NCBI GenBank assembly: GCA_027623295.1
Contig: JAQBXR010000015.1
Coordinates: forward strand, 1-64,000
Direction of reading: 5' to 3'
Length of the DNA stretch: 64,000 bases
From: Planctomycetota bacterium
Lineage (GTDB): Bacteria > Planctomycetota > UBA1135
Part shown: positions 8,731 to 18,482 of the stretch, in pieces
Layout: every line of letters starts with the position of its first letter
How positions within the stretch are numbered: position 1 is the stretch's first letter
Position numbers and translations under genes: made by a program
Notes under the pieces: generated by a model
Told to the model about the DNA's origin: nothing
Databases searched by the model: none
Seen by the model: only the letters and a program-made list of their open reading frames with translations

Positions 8731-9525
8731 ATGTCCAGCTTCACCCGATGCGAGATGCACCCAAGTGCCTTATGCGATACGGTGGAGTGCTGCGAAGAGC
8801 TTTATGTAAGGACTCGCGCTTCGGAACCGCCCATAAAGGATGAGCGGGAAACGCGGATTTGGCGTTCGCCGACGGTCCAAGCGGGAAACGCTGAGGCCTT
8901 TCTCTTTTTTAAGGAGTACCGCATTCCAGGCACGCGCTTTTGGTTTAGTGGTGCTGCGCGCAGTCGGGCTTCACGGGAGTTCCGTGCCCTCTTGGCCATG
9001 GACTTGGCGAATTTGCCAGTGGCGAAGCCGGATTGGTTTGCGGAATCACGCAAAGGGCCTTTCCTGAAGTCTTCGGTTTTGGTCACGCAATGCCTGGGTC
9101 CGGTGGAACCGTTTTCCGATTGGCTGCGCGCTCGGGTGAATGAAGAGGGCGTCACTTTGCCGGTTTGCGCCATGGTTGGCGGCATCGCCCGAAAGCTGCA
9201 TGACCTTGGCTTTGGGCATTTCCGCATGCAGGCGAAAAACTTCATGGTTTGTGGAGAAGGGGAGTTGCAGGTGAAGATGATTGATGTGCCGTACACCTGT
9301 CGTTGGCAAGGAGCGGTAGGCCCACGCATACGCAAACTCGATTTGGAAGACTTGTGCGGCGCCCATTCGGTGTTTTCGCCTGCCCAAACTGACGCCGTGC
9401 TCCAGGCTTACCATGGTTTTGAGCTACTCGGCGATTATCGCCCAGGATTGCGCAGTCGATGGGGACAGAAGCTGCGCCGAATTGCGTATTATCTAGGCGC
9501 GATTTGGAGCGGCCACCGCCCCTAA
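8731..9525 (+). CDS. Lipopolysaccharide-kinase-like protein lacking the catalytic Asp
   Basis: A 264-residue protein resembling the WaaP/KdkA-type lipopolysaccharide core kinases. It keeps the strand-3 Lys (Lys61 in FFKEYRI), a helix Glu in SREFRALLAM, Asn170, and the metal-binding Asp185 (MIDVP). In the catalytic loop, where the family has H-R-D-L, it reads His163-Phe-Arg165-Met, so the catalytic Asp is replaced by Arg. It may be a pseudokinase or a strongly altered enzyme. It starts divergently from nrdA. A methyltransferase gene follows 14 bases later, so the pair may act on the same surface glycolipid; that link is inference. Confidence 0.6.
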   Translation: MSSFTRCEMHPSALCDTVECCEELYVRTRASEPPIKDERETRIWRSPTVQAGNAEAFLFFKEYRIPGTRFWFSGAARSRASREFRALLAMDLANLPVAKPDWFAESRKGPFLKSSVLVTQCLGPVEPFSDWLRARVNEEGVTLPVCAMVGGIARKLHDLGFGHFRMQAKNFMVCGEGELQVKMIDVPYTCRWQGAVGPRIRKLDLEDLCGAHSVFSPAQTDAVLQAYHGFELLGDYRPGLRSRWGQKLRRIAYYLGAIWSGHRP

Positions 9526-9539
9526 CCGTCACCCCAAAA

Positions 9540-10187
9540 ATGACACTTCCGGAACGACTCGCTGCCTATCACGCCGCCGATGGTGCGGAAGAGTACCTCG
9601 ATGAGTACACCAAACTGCATCGCAAGATTAGTGATAAGCGCGAACGCAAGCTTCTGGACGGTTACTTTAAGCGGATCGGCTCGGTGAGCACGGCTCTAGA
9701 CTTGCCCTGCGGATGGGGGCGTTACATGCCCATGTTGCGCGCGCAAGGTGCAGAGGTGATTGAAGCTGATTACAGTGGCAGCATGGTGGAGAAAGTGGTC
9801 GATGTCTTCCCGAACACGCCTTTGCTCGGTCGCATGCGTTGCTTCGGGCACCAAATTCCCTTGCATGACAAAGCCATGGATGTTGTGTTCTCCATGCGTC
9901 TGAATCACCACCTGGTAGACCCAACGGTGCGCCGCGAACATGTGGAAGAACTGTTCCGTGTGTCCAAGCGTTTCGTGATCTTCTCCTACTTTGACAGTGC
10001 TTCGTTGAAGAATGTCATCCGTAGAGTCCGCACCAAAATAGGTCTATCTAAGAAACGCCCGAAGAACACCTTGCGCCGTACTCAAGTGCAAGCGCTGGCT
10101 AAAGAGGCGGGCTTCAGGATCTTGGAAGACCCTATGCTTTTTGTGGTCGGATCCGGGCACCGCTTGGTTTTAGCCGAACGGATTTAA
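9540..10187 (+). CDS. Class I SAM-dependent methyltransferase
   Basis: A 215-residue Rossmann-fold methyltransferase with motif I ALDLPCGWGRYMPML, an acidic residue ending strand 2 (VIEADYS) and a motif IV region DVVFSMRLNHHL. The ATG at 9540 is preferred because the longer in-frame extension runs back into the kinase-like gene, whose stop is 14 bases upstream. The substrate is unknown. Pairing with a lipopolysaccharide-kinase-like gene suggests lipid or sugar methylation, as inference only. The gene ends convergently with pgk, with 85 bases between them and no convincing terminator. Confidence 0.75.
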   Translation: MTLPERLAAYHAADGAEEYLDEYTKLHRKISDKRERKLLDGYFKRIGSVSTALDLPCGWGRYMPMLRAQGAEVIEADYSGSMVEKVVDVFPNTPLLGRMRCFGHQIPLHDKAMDVVFSMRLNHHLVDPTVRREHVEELFRVSKRFVIFSYFDSASLKNVIRRVRTKIGLSKKRPKNTLRRTQVQALAKEAGFRILEDPMLFVVGSGHRLVLAERI

Positions 10188-10272
10188 CCCGGAACCCCGT
10201 TTTCGGTTTTGCGCCCGGCATTGGCCAGGCCATGCGTCATTGGAAAACTTTTGTGCTTCGGATGCGGCTTGC

Positions 10273-11466
10273 TTAAGCGTCGTCTAAAGCGGCAATGCCT
10301 GGCAGTTCTTTGCCTTCCAGCATTTCCAAGAACGCGCCTCCACCGGTGGAGATGTGCGTGATGCGTGACTCGACTTTGTTCTTCTTAATCGCAGCGACGG
10401 AATCGCCCCCGCCTACCACGGAGAGGTTGTCGGTTTCTGCGAGCACTTTTGCAATCGCGGAAGTGCCATGGCTGAAGGCTTCCATTTCGAAGACGCCCAT
10501 TGGGCCGTTCCACACCACGGTTGCGGCTTCACGCAGCTTTTGCGAGTAAAGGGAAATGGTTTTGGGTCCGATATCCAGGCCCATCCAGCCATCCGGTATT
10601 TCGCCATCCACAATCTGAGTGTTGGCGTCATTCGCGAACGCATCGGCAATAAGGTGATCCATGGGGATTAAAACCTGAACTCCCTTTTCCTTTGCCTTGG
10701 ACATGATGGAGCGGGCAACATCGAATTTTTCTTCTTCGCAGAGGGAGCTGCCAACGCCAATGCCTTTTGCGCCGAGGAAGGTGTAGGCCATGCCACCACC
10801 GATAAGCACGGTATCGACTTTGTCGAGTAGGCTTTCTAACACCACGATTTTATCGGAGACTTTGGCGCCACCGACGACGGCAACCACAGGACGTTTCGGT
10901 TTCCCAAAGGCCATGTCAAAAGCTTCGATTTCTTTTTGCAGCAACTTCCCTGCAACAGCAGGTTTCAGCAACGCCGGCACGCCAGCGGTTGACGCATGCG
11001 CACGATGGCAGGTACCAAATGCATCTTGCACGAAGACGTCGGCCAAGTCGGCAAGGCTTTGCGCAAGCTTGGGGTCGTTCTTGGTTTCGCCTTCTTCAAA
11101 GCGCAAATTTTCGAGCAGCATGACTTCACCAGGAGCGAGACTTGCAGCGGTGGACCTGGCTTCTTCGCCTTGGACTTGGCTGACGGCCTTGACTATGGTT
11201 TGCGAGCCGAGCAATGCCTGGAGGTGAATCGCAACCGGAGTCATGCGCAATTCTTCTACCACCTGACCCTTGGGGCGGCCAAGGTGTGAGCCCAAAATCA
11301 CCGAACCACCACCCGTAAGAATCGACTGAATGGTGGGAAGGGCGGCGCGAATCCGGGTGTCATCGCCAATCACGCCATCTTTGAGTGGCACGTTGAAATC
11401 CACACGCACGAAGGCGCGTTTGCCGCGAAAATCAATGGAATCGAGAGTTTGCTTGGCGAGGCTCAT
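10273..11466 (-). CDS. pgk: Phosphoglycerate kinase
   Basis: Interconverts 1,3-bisphosphoglycerate + ADP and 3-phosphoglycerate + ATP in glycolysis. The 397 residues open at the ATG at 11466 with MSLAKQTLDSIDFRGKRAFV and the signature RVDFNVPLKDG. Other hallmarks are ILGSHLGRPKG, VQDAFGTCHRAHAST, VVGGAKVSDKI and the nucleotide-binding WNGPMGVFE and GGGDSVAAI. A longer reading to 11511 only adds a Pro-rich lead. It is divergent from the UPF0114 gene and lies near gapA, though the two are not co-transcribed. Confidence 0.97.
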   Translation of the reverse strand: MSLAKQTLDSIDFRGKRAFVRVDFNVPLKDGVIGDDTRIRAALPTIQSILTGGGSVILGSHLGRPKGQVVEELRMTPVAIHLQALLGSQTIVKAVSQVQGEEARSTAASLAPGEVMLLENLRFEEGETKNDPKLAQSLADLADVFVQDAFGTCHRAHASTAGVPALLKPAVAGKLLQKEIEAFDMAFGKPKRPVVAVVGGAKVSDKIVVLESLLDKVDTVLIGGGMAYTFLGAKGIGVGSSLCEEEKFDVARSIMSKAKEKGVQVLIPMDHLIADAFANDANTQIVDGEIPDGWMGLDIGPKTISLYSQKLREAATVVWNGPMGVFEMEAFSHGTSAIAKVLAETDNLSVVGGGDSVAAIKKNKVESRITHISTGGGAFLEMLEGKELPGIAALDDA

Positions 11467-11535
11467 GGAGTGCGATGGGGGAGATTTGAGGGGGTGCGGT
11501 GGGTTCTCCACCGTGGGGCGGGTAGATTACCAACG

Positions 11536-12087
11536 ATGACTGATTCAAACGATACTTCCTCACCGTCCAAGCACGTGGAAACTGTGGTGGAGAACATGCT
11601 ATGGCGCAGCCGGTTTGTGGTCATGCTCGCCGTGATTGGAAGCTTGGTCACCGGAATCATCATGTTCGTGGTTTCCAGTTTCGATGTCTATGAACTTGTG
11701 CAAAGCATGTTCCATTACTTCGCGTCCGCGGAGGTCAACCATGCTGCGGACCGGCACCATATTGTGTCCGGCGTGGTCGAAATCATCGATGGCTACCTCT
11801 TGGGCACCGTCCTAGTCATATTCTCGCTCGGCCTTTACGAGTTGTTCATCTCGCGCCTCGATCCTGCGATTGAAAACGAGTTGTCTGCCAAGGTGCTGAT
11901 CATTAACTCGCTTGATGATCTAAAAACGCGCCTGGGTAAAGTGATCCTTATGATTCTGATTGTGAATTTTTTCCAACATGGAATCAGCATTCAGGTCAAT
12001 ACGCCCATGGACTTGCTTGCCTTTGGCGGCGGCGTTGCACTGATTGGATTAGCGCTTTATCTGACGCATAGTAAGTCAGAGAACTAG
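11536..12087 (+). CDS. UPF0114 (YqhA) family membrane protein
   Basis: A 183-residue inner-membrane protein with four hydrophobic segments, of unknown function. It matches UPF0114/YqhA in the opening VENMLWRSRFVVMLAVIGS, the central EIIDGYLLGTVLVIFSLGLYE block and LDDLKTRLGKVI. The ATG at 11536 (MTDSNDTSS) is preferred over in-frame Mets inside the pgk leader. It is transcribed away from pgk and followed by a remnant of the FG-GAP gene. Confidence 0.85.
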   Translation: MTDSNDTSSPSKHVETVVENMLWRSRFVVMLAVIGSLVTGIIMFVVSSFDVYELVQSMFHYFASAEVNHAADRHHIVSGVVEIIDGYLLGTVLVIFSLGLYELFISRLDPAIENELSAKVLIINSLDDLKTRLGKVILMILIVNFFQHGISIQVNTPMDLLAFGGGVALIGLALYLTHSKSEN

Positions 12088-12107
12088 TCTTCTTGTGGCG
12101 CACAGCT

Positions 12108-12326
12108 TCACCTCGGAGCCGCGTTAAGCGCTCCCACGATCACATCGTCGAAGCCATCGCCGTCGCCGTCGCCTGATCCCGACACGGAGTACCCCAGCAA
12201 GTCGCCACTCGCCTGCCCGTCGAACTGCCAGAGCGTCTCCCACATTTGCGCTTGCGCGGGTGCGGCTGAGAGTAGGGTGGCCAGGATCGCGGAGACGATG
12301 CAGGTGAGGATGCGGTGGGGTGACTT
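12108..12326 (-). pseudogene. 5' fragment of the FG-GAP repeat gene
   Basis: On the minus strand this encodes, without a start codon, a signal peptide (LTCIVSAILATLLSAAPAQA) and half of one FG-GAP blade (WETLWQFDGQASGDLLGYS, then GDGDGDGFDDVIVGAL). It stops at TGA 12108-12110. Both protein and DNA closely follow the first 70 codons of the intact gene at 692-2254. A small deletion removes VGGQ, and divergence at the 5' edge removes the ATG. It is a dead partial duplicate about 10 kb from its parent, lying between the convergent UPF0114 and gapA genes. The rest of the 390-base intergenic stretch holds only the gapA terminator. Confidence 0.85.
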
Positions 12327-12405
12327 GTTTCCACCTCGGTGCCACTCCTGGGAGGAGTAGAGATCACATAATCATTTAAGCCTAGCGACGACTCTTACGC
12401 GGATA

Positions 12406-12443
12406 CCAAAAAGAAAACCGCCACATCCAAAGATGCAGCGGTT
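12406..12443 (-). terminator. Intrinsic terminator of gapA
   Basis: On the minus strand, arms 12443-12432 and 12427-12416 form a 12-bp stem with two G-T wobbles around a 4-base loop. The tail TTTTCTTTTT follows. It lies about 35 bases beyond the gapA stop. Confidence 0.85.
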
Positions 12444-12477
12444 AGTTCAGGCGTGAAGCCCGAATTTAGAGGATGCT

Positions 12478-13485
<1,008 letters not shown>

Positions 13486-13575
13486 AGTATTAAGATTCTG
13501 AGAGTGAGAATGGGGGCGGCCGGAAATCCCGAAAGGGGGGTATCCACGGGCCGTTGGAGCAGGGATTCTAGTGCC

Positions 13576-14517
13576 ATGCTTGCTCATGCGGCAGACCGAA
13601 TCCACAGCTTCGCGCCCTACCCAAAGGGGCAGCGGGTGATTTTGGCTTGTTCTGGAGGTGCCGACTCCACCTTCCTTGCCCTCGCTTGGCGCTTTGCAGT
13701 GGCCCATTTGCCGAAAGACGTGGTCCATGCTCTGCCCAAGGCAACCGTGGTCATCGTTGACCATGGCCACCGCCCAGGCTCGGATTCTGATGCAATACAA
13801 GCCCTGAGCCTTTATTCCGCTCTCGGCCTGCCCGCTGAAATCCGTACGGTCGGTGCCGCTGCTGACTCCAATGAGTCTGATTTACGCAGCCTCCGCTATC
13901 AGGCACTGCTCCAAGCCGCCGCCGACCTCAAGGCATCCCGCATCCTGTTCGCCCATCACGCCGATGATCATGCCGAAACCGTCTTGCTCCGTATTCTTCG
14001 TGGCACTGGCCTAGCGGGCCTCGCTGGGATTCCAGCCCGCCGCCCGCTCTCACCCGATGTCGAGCTCCTGCGCCCACTGCTAAATCTGCGCTCCGAAGTC
14101 ATCCGCCAATCCCTGCGCGATGCCAATCAACCGTGGATTGAAGACCCAAGTAACGCAGACCCAGCCCTTGCCGCACGTAATCATCTGCGCCACCAAGTGC
14201 TCCCTCAGCTCGATGCCCTCGCCTCTGCCGAACCGACCACGGCCTTGCTGCGTCTCTCTGCAGAAGCCTCCGAGTGGCGCAGTGCACGCGATGAAATCCT
14301 CGACACCTATGGTGACTTTCAAAAACTGCCGTCGTACTTAAAGCGCTGCGTCATCCAGCGTCACTTGCAAGAGTGTGGTGAAACCGTTTCGCCATCTCGC
14401 CTGCGTGATCTTGAAGGTGCGCTGCAACAGCGCAACCGCGCCGGCATCGACGCTACTCGGACTCTGGTGTATAAAAAAAGCGGTCGACTCCAGGTGGTGG
14501 AGTCGACCGCGCAGTAA
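13576..14517 (+). CDS. tilS: tRNA(Ile)-lysidine synthetase, short form
   Basis: Converts the wobble cytidine of the AUA-reading tRNA-Ile to lysidine using ATP and lysine. The PP-loop SGGADS is at residues 26-31, followed by [21 protein letters not shown] and the family motif [11 protein letters not shown]. The ATG at 13576 is chosen because upstream frame belongs to the gapA leader region. At 313 residues it lacks the C-terminal domain of long TilS proteins, as in many bacteria. Its last 15 codons double as a terminator hairpin for the convergent DUF1570 gene. Confidence 0.93.
   Translation: MLAHAADRIHSFAPYPKGQRVILACSGGADSTFLALAWRFAVAHLPKDVVHALPKATVVIVDHGHRPGSDSDAIQALSLYSALGLPAEIRTVGAAADSNESDLRSLRYQALLQAAADLKASRILFAHHADDHAETVLLRILRGTGLAGLAGIPARRPLSPDVELLRPLLNLRSEVIRQSLRDANQPWIEDPSNADPALAARNHLRHQVLPQLDALASAEPTTALLRLSAEASEWRSARDEILDTYGDFQKLPSYLKRCVIQRHLQECGETVSPSRLRDLEGALQQRNRAGIDATRTLVYKKSGRLQVVESTAQ
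14473..14510 (-). terminator. Terminator of the DUF1570 gene, inside the tilS coding end
   Basis: Arms 14480-14492 and 14498-14510 form a perfect 13-bp stem with a 5-base loop. On the minus strand it is followed at once by seven T (complement of 14473-14479), an ideal intrinsic terminator for the gene ending at 14528. On the plus strand the same bases encode the C-terminus of TilS. Confidence 0.9.
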
Positions 14518-14527
14518 ATGTTGAAAT

Positions 14528-17239
14528 CTACTCGTCGTCTTCGGAAATAGAGACTGGCCAGAAGGCAGTGCTCGGGCGGATTTCAAGGTTGCTGTACAGA
14601 ACCGCTGAATTCTCGTAGGCCGTAATCGCAAAACCACCGGTGAGCATTGCTTTGCGGAATTCTTTAGGCAACTCCGCTTCGAATTCACCGTTGATCACAA
14701 TTTTGCCAGTGCCGTCTTCCTTGACGTCCATCTGGAAATCGATTTTCTTGGTGCGGTCCCAGCTAAATCCACCCACTTGTTCCAAGCGCAAACTGGCCTT
14801 GCCTTGGCGCGAGTCAACCGAGAAGGCGGAGGTCTTTAACAACAGCGCATCTTTAACCGTGTTGTAGTTTTCAAACATGATGTAGCACTGTGGTTTTCCA
14901 GAGCGATCAATCCCGAGAGGAATTGCAGCCCCCATACCATCTAGTTGCACGGTTCCGCGCATGGAGAAAGGCGGTGCCAAGTACTGCAAAGTACTGACGG
15001 TGCTGAATTCAAAGCCAGGCGCTGCCCAACCCTCAGGGTCGTAAATCAGAACGCCATCGTCCTCGTAAAGCACCACGTCCACCAAGTCTCCACTGTCGGT
15101 GGTGGCTTTACGATTAGCCTCGGTACCTTGAATGAAAGCCGCTTGCCAAACACGTAAGTCTTGGCCAGCAATCTCAGACATTTCCTTTGCCTGCTCAATG
15201 AGATCTGGGAACTGCAACTGGAATGCTTGCATGGAGTGAGTTGCGTAAAGCGTGGCCAAGATAGGGTGACCATCACCGAGTGCAGCTTCCATGTTGGCAC
15301 GGGTTTGGGTCAACGCCAATTTGGTTGGCTCGATGTAGTTTTGCACGATGGCTTTTCCACCGTTGTTAGCAATCCACTCTTCTGCTTCCTGGGTAGCGAT
15401 TTCATCGCCGGCAGGCCAAGAACTTTCCCAGTGACGAACCATCCAGTACATGGCATCGCCTTCTAGACCTTCACCTGCGTTGGCAAAGGCAAGAAGACGG
15501 TAAGTCTCGGCATCGTTAGGACGCTTGAGGTCAGCTTGCTCTGCAGAGGTCCGCGCACGTTCGTAGTCTTCGGCCAAGACATAGCCGCGAGAACGAGATT
15601 GGAGTACATCTGCGAATTCTGGTCCGGACAACATTTCACCATAAAGGCTGTTGGTGAAGCGACGCCAGCGATCTTCAAAAGCTTCCCAGTTCGGAACATC
15701 TGGATCGCCAATCTCATCGACGAAAATGCGTTGTGCCACCTCGAAAGGAAACTGTTGTGAGTTGTCCTCGTTGCCTTCTTCGGCAAAGAAGTCAATGTAT
15801 TTGTTGTAGGCTTCGCGGTACACCAGCTTGCCCGCTTTGCGCACCGTTTTGTATTCCGATGGAATTTCTTTACCTGGAGTGATCGGTGGGGCATAAACCC
15901 GACGGTCATTCTCTTCGTAGTTGAGCAAGAAGTACACGAAGGCCCAACCGTAAGGGTAGTAAATGCCTTCATAGCTAAGGGTGCCGTTCTCCGGGCCCGT
16001 GTTGCGCGCGTGTGCAATCAAGTCCTCCAAAGATTTACGCTGGGTGGATTGTTCGATCGACCACCAGCTACGCAAGCGATGCTCGGCAACGTTGTTCTTT
16101 AAAATGGTGCCGTCGGCCTTAATCACGCAACCTTCAAAGTAAGAAGCAGCGCCTTCGTTTAGCCAGGCTGGAGTGAACATGCCTTTACGCACACTTTTCT
16201 CCATGATCAACGACATGAACTGGTGACTGGCTTCGTGGAACAAGGTGTTCCACAGGTCGGCGCGGGTTTGGTTTGGATCGCCCATGGAACGGTCATAAGC
16301 CACAACCGTTTTTAGACCGTTCACCCAGTACCCACCAATCGCTTCGCTTTGCATAGGACGCCCGAGAATCTCTTGCGAGAAGCGATCGAAATCCGAACGT
16401 TTGCCGTGCACTGCGAGACGCGCGCGACCACTCTTCTTTTTGTAGGCGTAGATGTCGCGATAGAATTGGTTCATCTCGTCCATGGCCGCGGCCAGGGTTT
16501 CGAAGAACTCAAAGTCCATGTTAGTTTCGATATCGTAGTTCTTGGTCTTCTTGGTCCAACGCTCTTCCCATTCGGAATGCTTCGCGTTGTTCTTGGCTAA
16601 CCACTTTGCACTTTTACGCTTCACCTGGTCGGAAACAAAGGCGCCGCCGGACACTTCGTTACCCGCTTTGTCGATCAACTTGTCGTAGGTTTTCAGAAGC
16701 TTTTTGTCGGATGGGTTGAGGTCCAACAACTTGTTCATCAGGTGCCCGGCAAGGCGGAACTGTTTCTTACCCGAAGCGCTATTCACGGCCTTTTCTACAT
16801 TCTCACTCCACTCCGCCAAGGTGGCTTCGTCGGTATTCCAGCCTTCATAGATTTCATTGAGCTTGGAACTGATGACCTCTAGCTCGGTCTTGTTGCCACT
16901 TGCAGCAAAAGACCAAGTGAGCCACTTTCCCCAACGCAACATAGCTTCGACGTCAGGCTCCGGCTGTGCACGCGCAATGTCGAACATCAGCAAATAGCCT
17001 TCCGTGTTGTAGGGGTCGCGGCCGAGTTCTTTGACAGCTGCAGCTTCCGCTTCGTCTAGCTTGCCTGCGGCAAGCAGTTGTCGCGCATCCTCGAACCCAT
17101 TTGAATCTAGTGTGCTGGCATGTGAGAACGCCAGTGCTCGTGCCGGGACGGAATCCGTATACGGAGCAGGAGAGGGGAGTGCCGCTGCGGTAAACGCACC
17201 GAGGGCGAGAAGCGTGTAAAGGAGAGATGTCTTCAACAT
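14528..17239 (-). CDS. Secreted DUF1570-type zinc metallopeptidase
   Basis: A 903-residue exported protein, starting at the ATG at 17239 that opens the signal peptide. A TPR-like region (about residues 50-180) leads to a gluzincin core: His335-Glu336-x2-His339 (HEASH) and the downstream Glu362 in WLNEGAASYFE. This is the active-site arrangement expected of DUF1570. Further helical repeats (about 530-640) and a C-terminal beta-sandwich (about 720-900) that may bind a polymer complete it. The substrate is unknown. It stands alone, convergent with tilS, and uses a terminator located inside tilS. A related but inactivated protein is encoded at 37353-38639. Confidence 0.82.
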   Translation of the reverse strand: MLKTSLLYTLLALGAFTAAALPSPAPYTDSVPARALAFSHASTLDSNGFEDARQLLAAGKLDEAEAAAVKELGRDPYNTEGYLLMFDIARAQPEPDVEAMLRWGKWLTWSFAASGNKTELEVISSKLNEIYEGWNTDEATLAEWSENVEKAVNSASGKKQFRLAGHLMNKLLDLNPSDKKLLKTYDKLIDKAGNEVSGGAFVSDQVKRKSAKWLAKNNAKHSEWEERWTKKTKNYDIETNMDFEFFETLAAAMDEMNQFYRDIYAYKKKSGRARLAVHGKRSDFDRFSQEILGRPMQSEAIGGYWVNGLKTVVAYDRSMGDPNQTRADLWNTLFHEASHQFMSLIMEKSVRKGMFTPAWLNEGAASYFEGCVIKADGTILKNNVAEHRLRSWWSIEQSTQRKSLEDLIAHARNTGPENGTLSYEGIYYPYGWAFVYFLLNYEENDRRVYAPPITPGKEIPSEYKTVRKAGKLVYREAYNKYIDFFAEEGNEDNSQQFPFEVAQRIFVDEIGDPDVPNWEAFEDRWRRFTNSLYGEMLSGPEFADVLQSRSRGYVLAEDYERARTSAEQADLKRPNDAETYRLLAFANAGEGLEGDAMYWMVRHWESSWPAGDEIATQEAEEWIANNGGKAIVQNYIEPTKLALTQTRANMEAALGDGHPILATLYATHSMQAFQLQFPDLIEQAKEMSEIAGQDLRVWQAAFIQGTEANRKATTDSGDLVDVVLYEDDGVLIYDPEGWAAPGFEFSTVSTLQYLAPPFSMRGTVQLDGMGAAIPLGIDRSGKPQCYIMFENYNTVKDALLLKTSAFSVDSRQGKASLRLEQVGGFSWDRTKKIDFQMDVKEDGTGKIVINGEFEAELPKEFRKAMLTGGFAITAYENSAVLYSNLEIRPSTAFWPVSISEDDE

Positions 17240-17296
17240 GATGACCACTGACCTCTAGTCTACTGCACCGTCTAGGGCGCGCCTAGATTGAGAATT

Positions 17297-18388
17297 TCAA
17301 TCCTTTTGGGGCGCTGCACTCGCTTCCTCGGCCGAGCTGAGATTGACTTGCGTTTCTTCGACCAAAAATCCATAACCCACGTCCTTCAACCAAGCGTGAA
17401 TGGTTTCGAGAGGCACAGCAAGCCCCATGTGCGTAATGACTTGCGGGCGGTAGTTGCCGTGCGTGTAAATCTTGGAAAAAATGCCGACGAGCTCGTGAGT
17501 TTCTTCCAGAAATACTCCGCCGCCGGAGTTTCCGAAATAGGCGGGGGAGGACACCATCCAGTAAGGCTGCTCATCGACCACCCAATCATCGCGGGTAATC
17601 TCACCGCGCGTGGCTTGGGCGTTGGTTCCGAGTGGGCATCCCACCGTGTAAACCGAAGAAAAGGCGTCGACCAAATGGCGGCGCTCTAGAGGTGCGAGCT
17701 GAGCAACAGAACCAAGATCTCTATTCGTGTTGATCCGCAAAAGAGCAAGGTCCGAATCAATTTTTTCGGCAAGCATGACACCCTTTAAGAAGACCGGTCC
17801 TTCTTCCATTTGGTCAAAGATGCTCTCGAACTCCACAGCATGCGGATCGATGCCATCGTCATTGGCCACGATGTCGCGTAATACGTGATACGCACTCAAT
17901 GCAAGGTAGTAAGCCCCTTGCTCATCTTTCCCGTGGTAAATCAAAACGGCACTTCCCACGGCATCGTCCCCGGTCACTTGGAAAACAGGTCGCAAGATGT
18001 CTTTGCGCAATTGCTTGCGTCGCATACTTGGGGTTTCAATCGGTGCGGCCGATGCAGCGAGAACGGCTTGCGCATTGACCGAATCACGCAGTCCATCGAG
18101 GCGTAGGAAGCCATTGGCCAGTTGCATTTCCTGAACCTTCAAGCGTCCGGTTTGAGTCAGAATCAAGTCGCTTTGTTTTTCCAAAGCATCACGATAACCC
18201 ACGATGCCACCTTGCATTTCCAACTGCATGTTCGTGAGGCGCTGGACCTCTTGCTTGAGGTCTTGAATCTGCCCGCCTTGCAACTCGGCATTCTCTGAGA
18301 AGCTAACTACACGGGGTAGGCCAACGAGGGCACCTCCCACCAAGACGGCGACGAGAGCTAGAAAGGACGGATTGCGGAACAGATGCAC
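17297..18388 (-). CDS. Membrane-anchored trypsin-like serine protease
   Basis: A 363-residue protein with an N-terminal transmembrane anchor (residues 8-24), a coiled coil (about 32-110) and an S1-type protease domain. The triad is His168 (LSAYHVL), Asp213 (DSDLALL) and Ser288 (GNSGGG). There is no PDZ domain, so it is not a full DegP/DegQ. The coiled coil suggests oligomerisation in the periplasm. It lies upstream of the DUF1570 peptidase on the same strand, separated by 57 bases; joint transcription is possible but not shown. Confidence 0.8.
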   Translation of the reverse strand: MHLFRNPSFLALVAVLVGGALVGLPRVVSFSENAELQGGQIQDLKQEVQRLTNMQLEMQGGIVGYRDALEKQSDLILTQTGRLKVQEMQLANGFLRLDGLRDSVNAQAVLAASAAPIETPSMRRKQLRKDILRPVFQVTGDDAVGSAVLIYHGKDEQGAYYLALSAYHVLRDIVANDDGIDPHAVEFESIFDQMEEGPVFLKGVMLAEKIDSDLALLRINTNRDLGSVAQLAPLERRHLVDAFSSVYTVGCPLGTNAQATRGEITRDDWVVDEQPYWMVSSPAYFGNSGGGVFLEETHELVGIFSKIYTHGNYRPQVITHMGLAVPLETIHAWLKDVGYGFLVEETQVNLSSAEEASAAPQKD

Positions 18389-18482
18389 ATCTTCCCATCG
18401 GCGATTTGAAGAATCCTATTGAGGCCTTGCCTCTCCCAGCCGACAGAGCAGGAGGTACAATGGCTGGTTCGGAGGTCCATTT

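Noticed and set aside
10188-10272. Terminator between the methyltransferase and pgk
   Set aside because: Only short weak pairings around CCGTTTTCGG are visible, with no clear stem plus T-run on either strand.
12124-12367. Small open frames near 12.1-12.4 kb as genes
   Set aside because: The conserved reading in this stretch is a third frame without a start codon that matches the FG-GAP gene, so the region is a pseudogene fragment.
13486-13800. Long N-terminal extension of gapA
   Set aside because: The extension is not GAPDH sequence and overlaps the tilS start. The ATG at 13485 gives the canonical N-terminus.
18389-18482. FMN riboswitch before ribBA
   Set aside because: The gap of 94 bases is too short for the conserved RFN element and none of its conserved blocks is recognisable.
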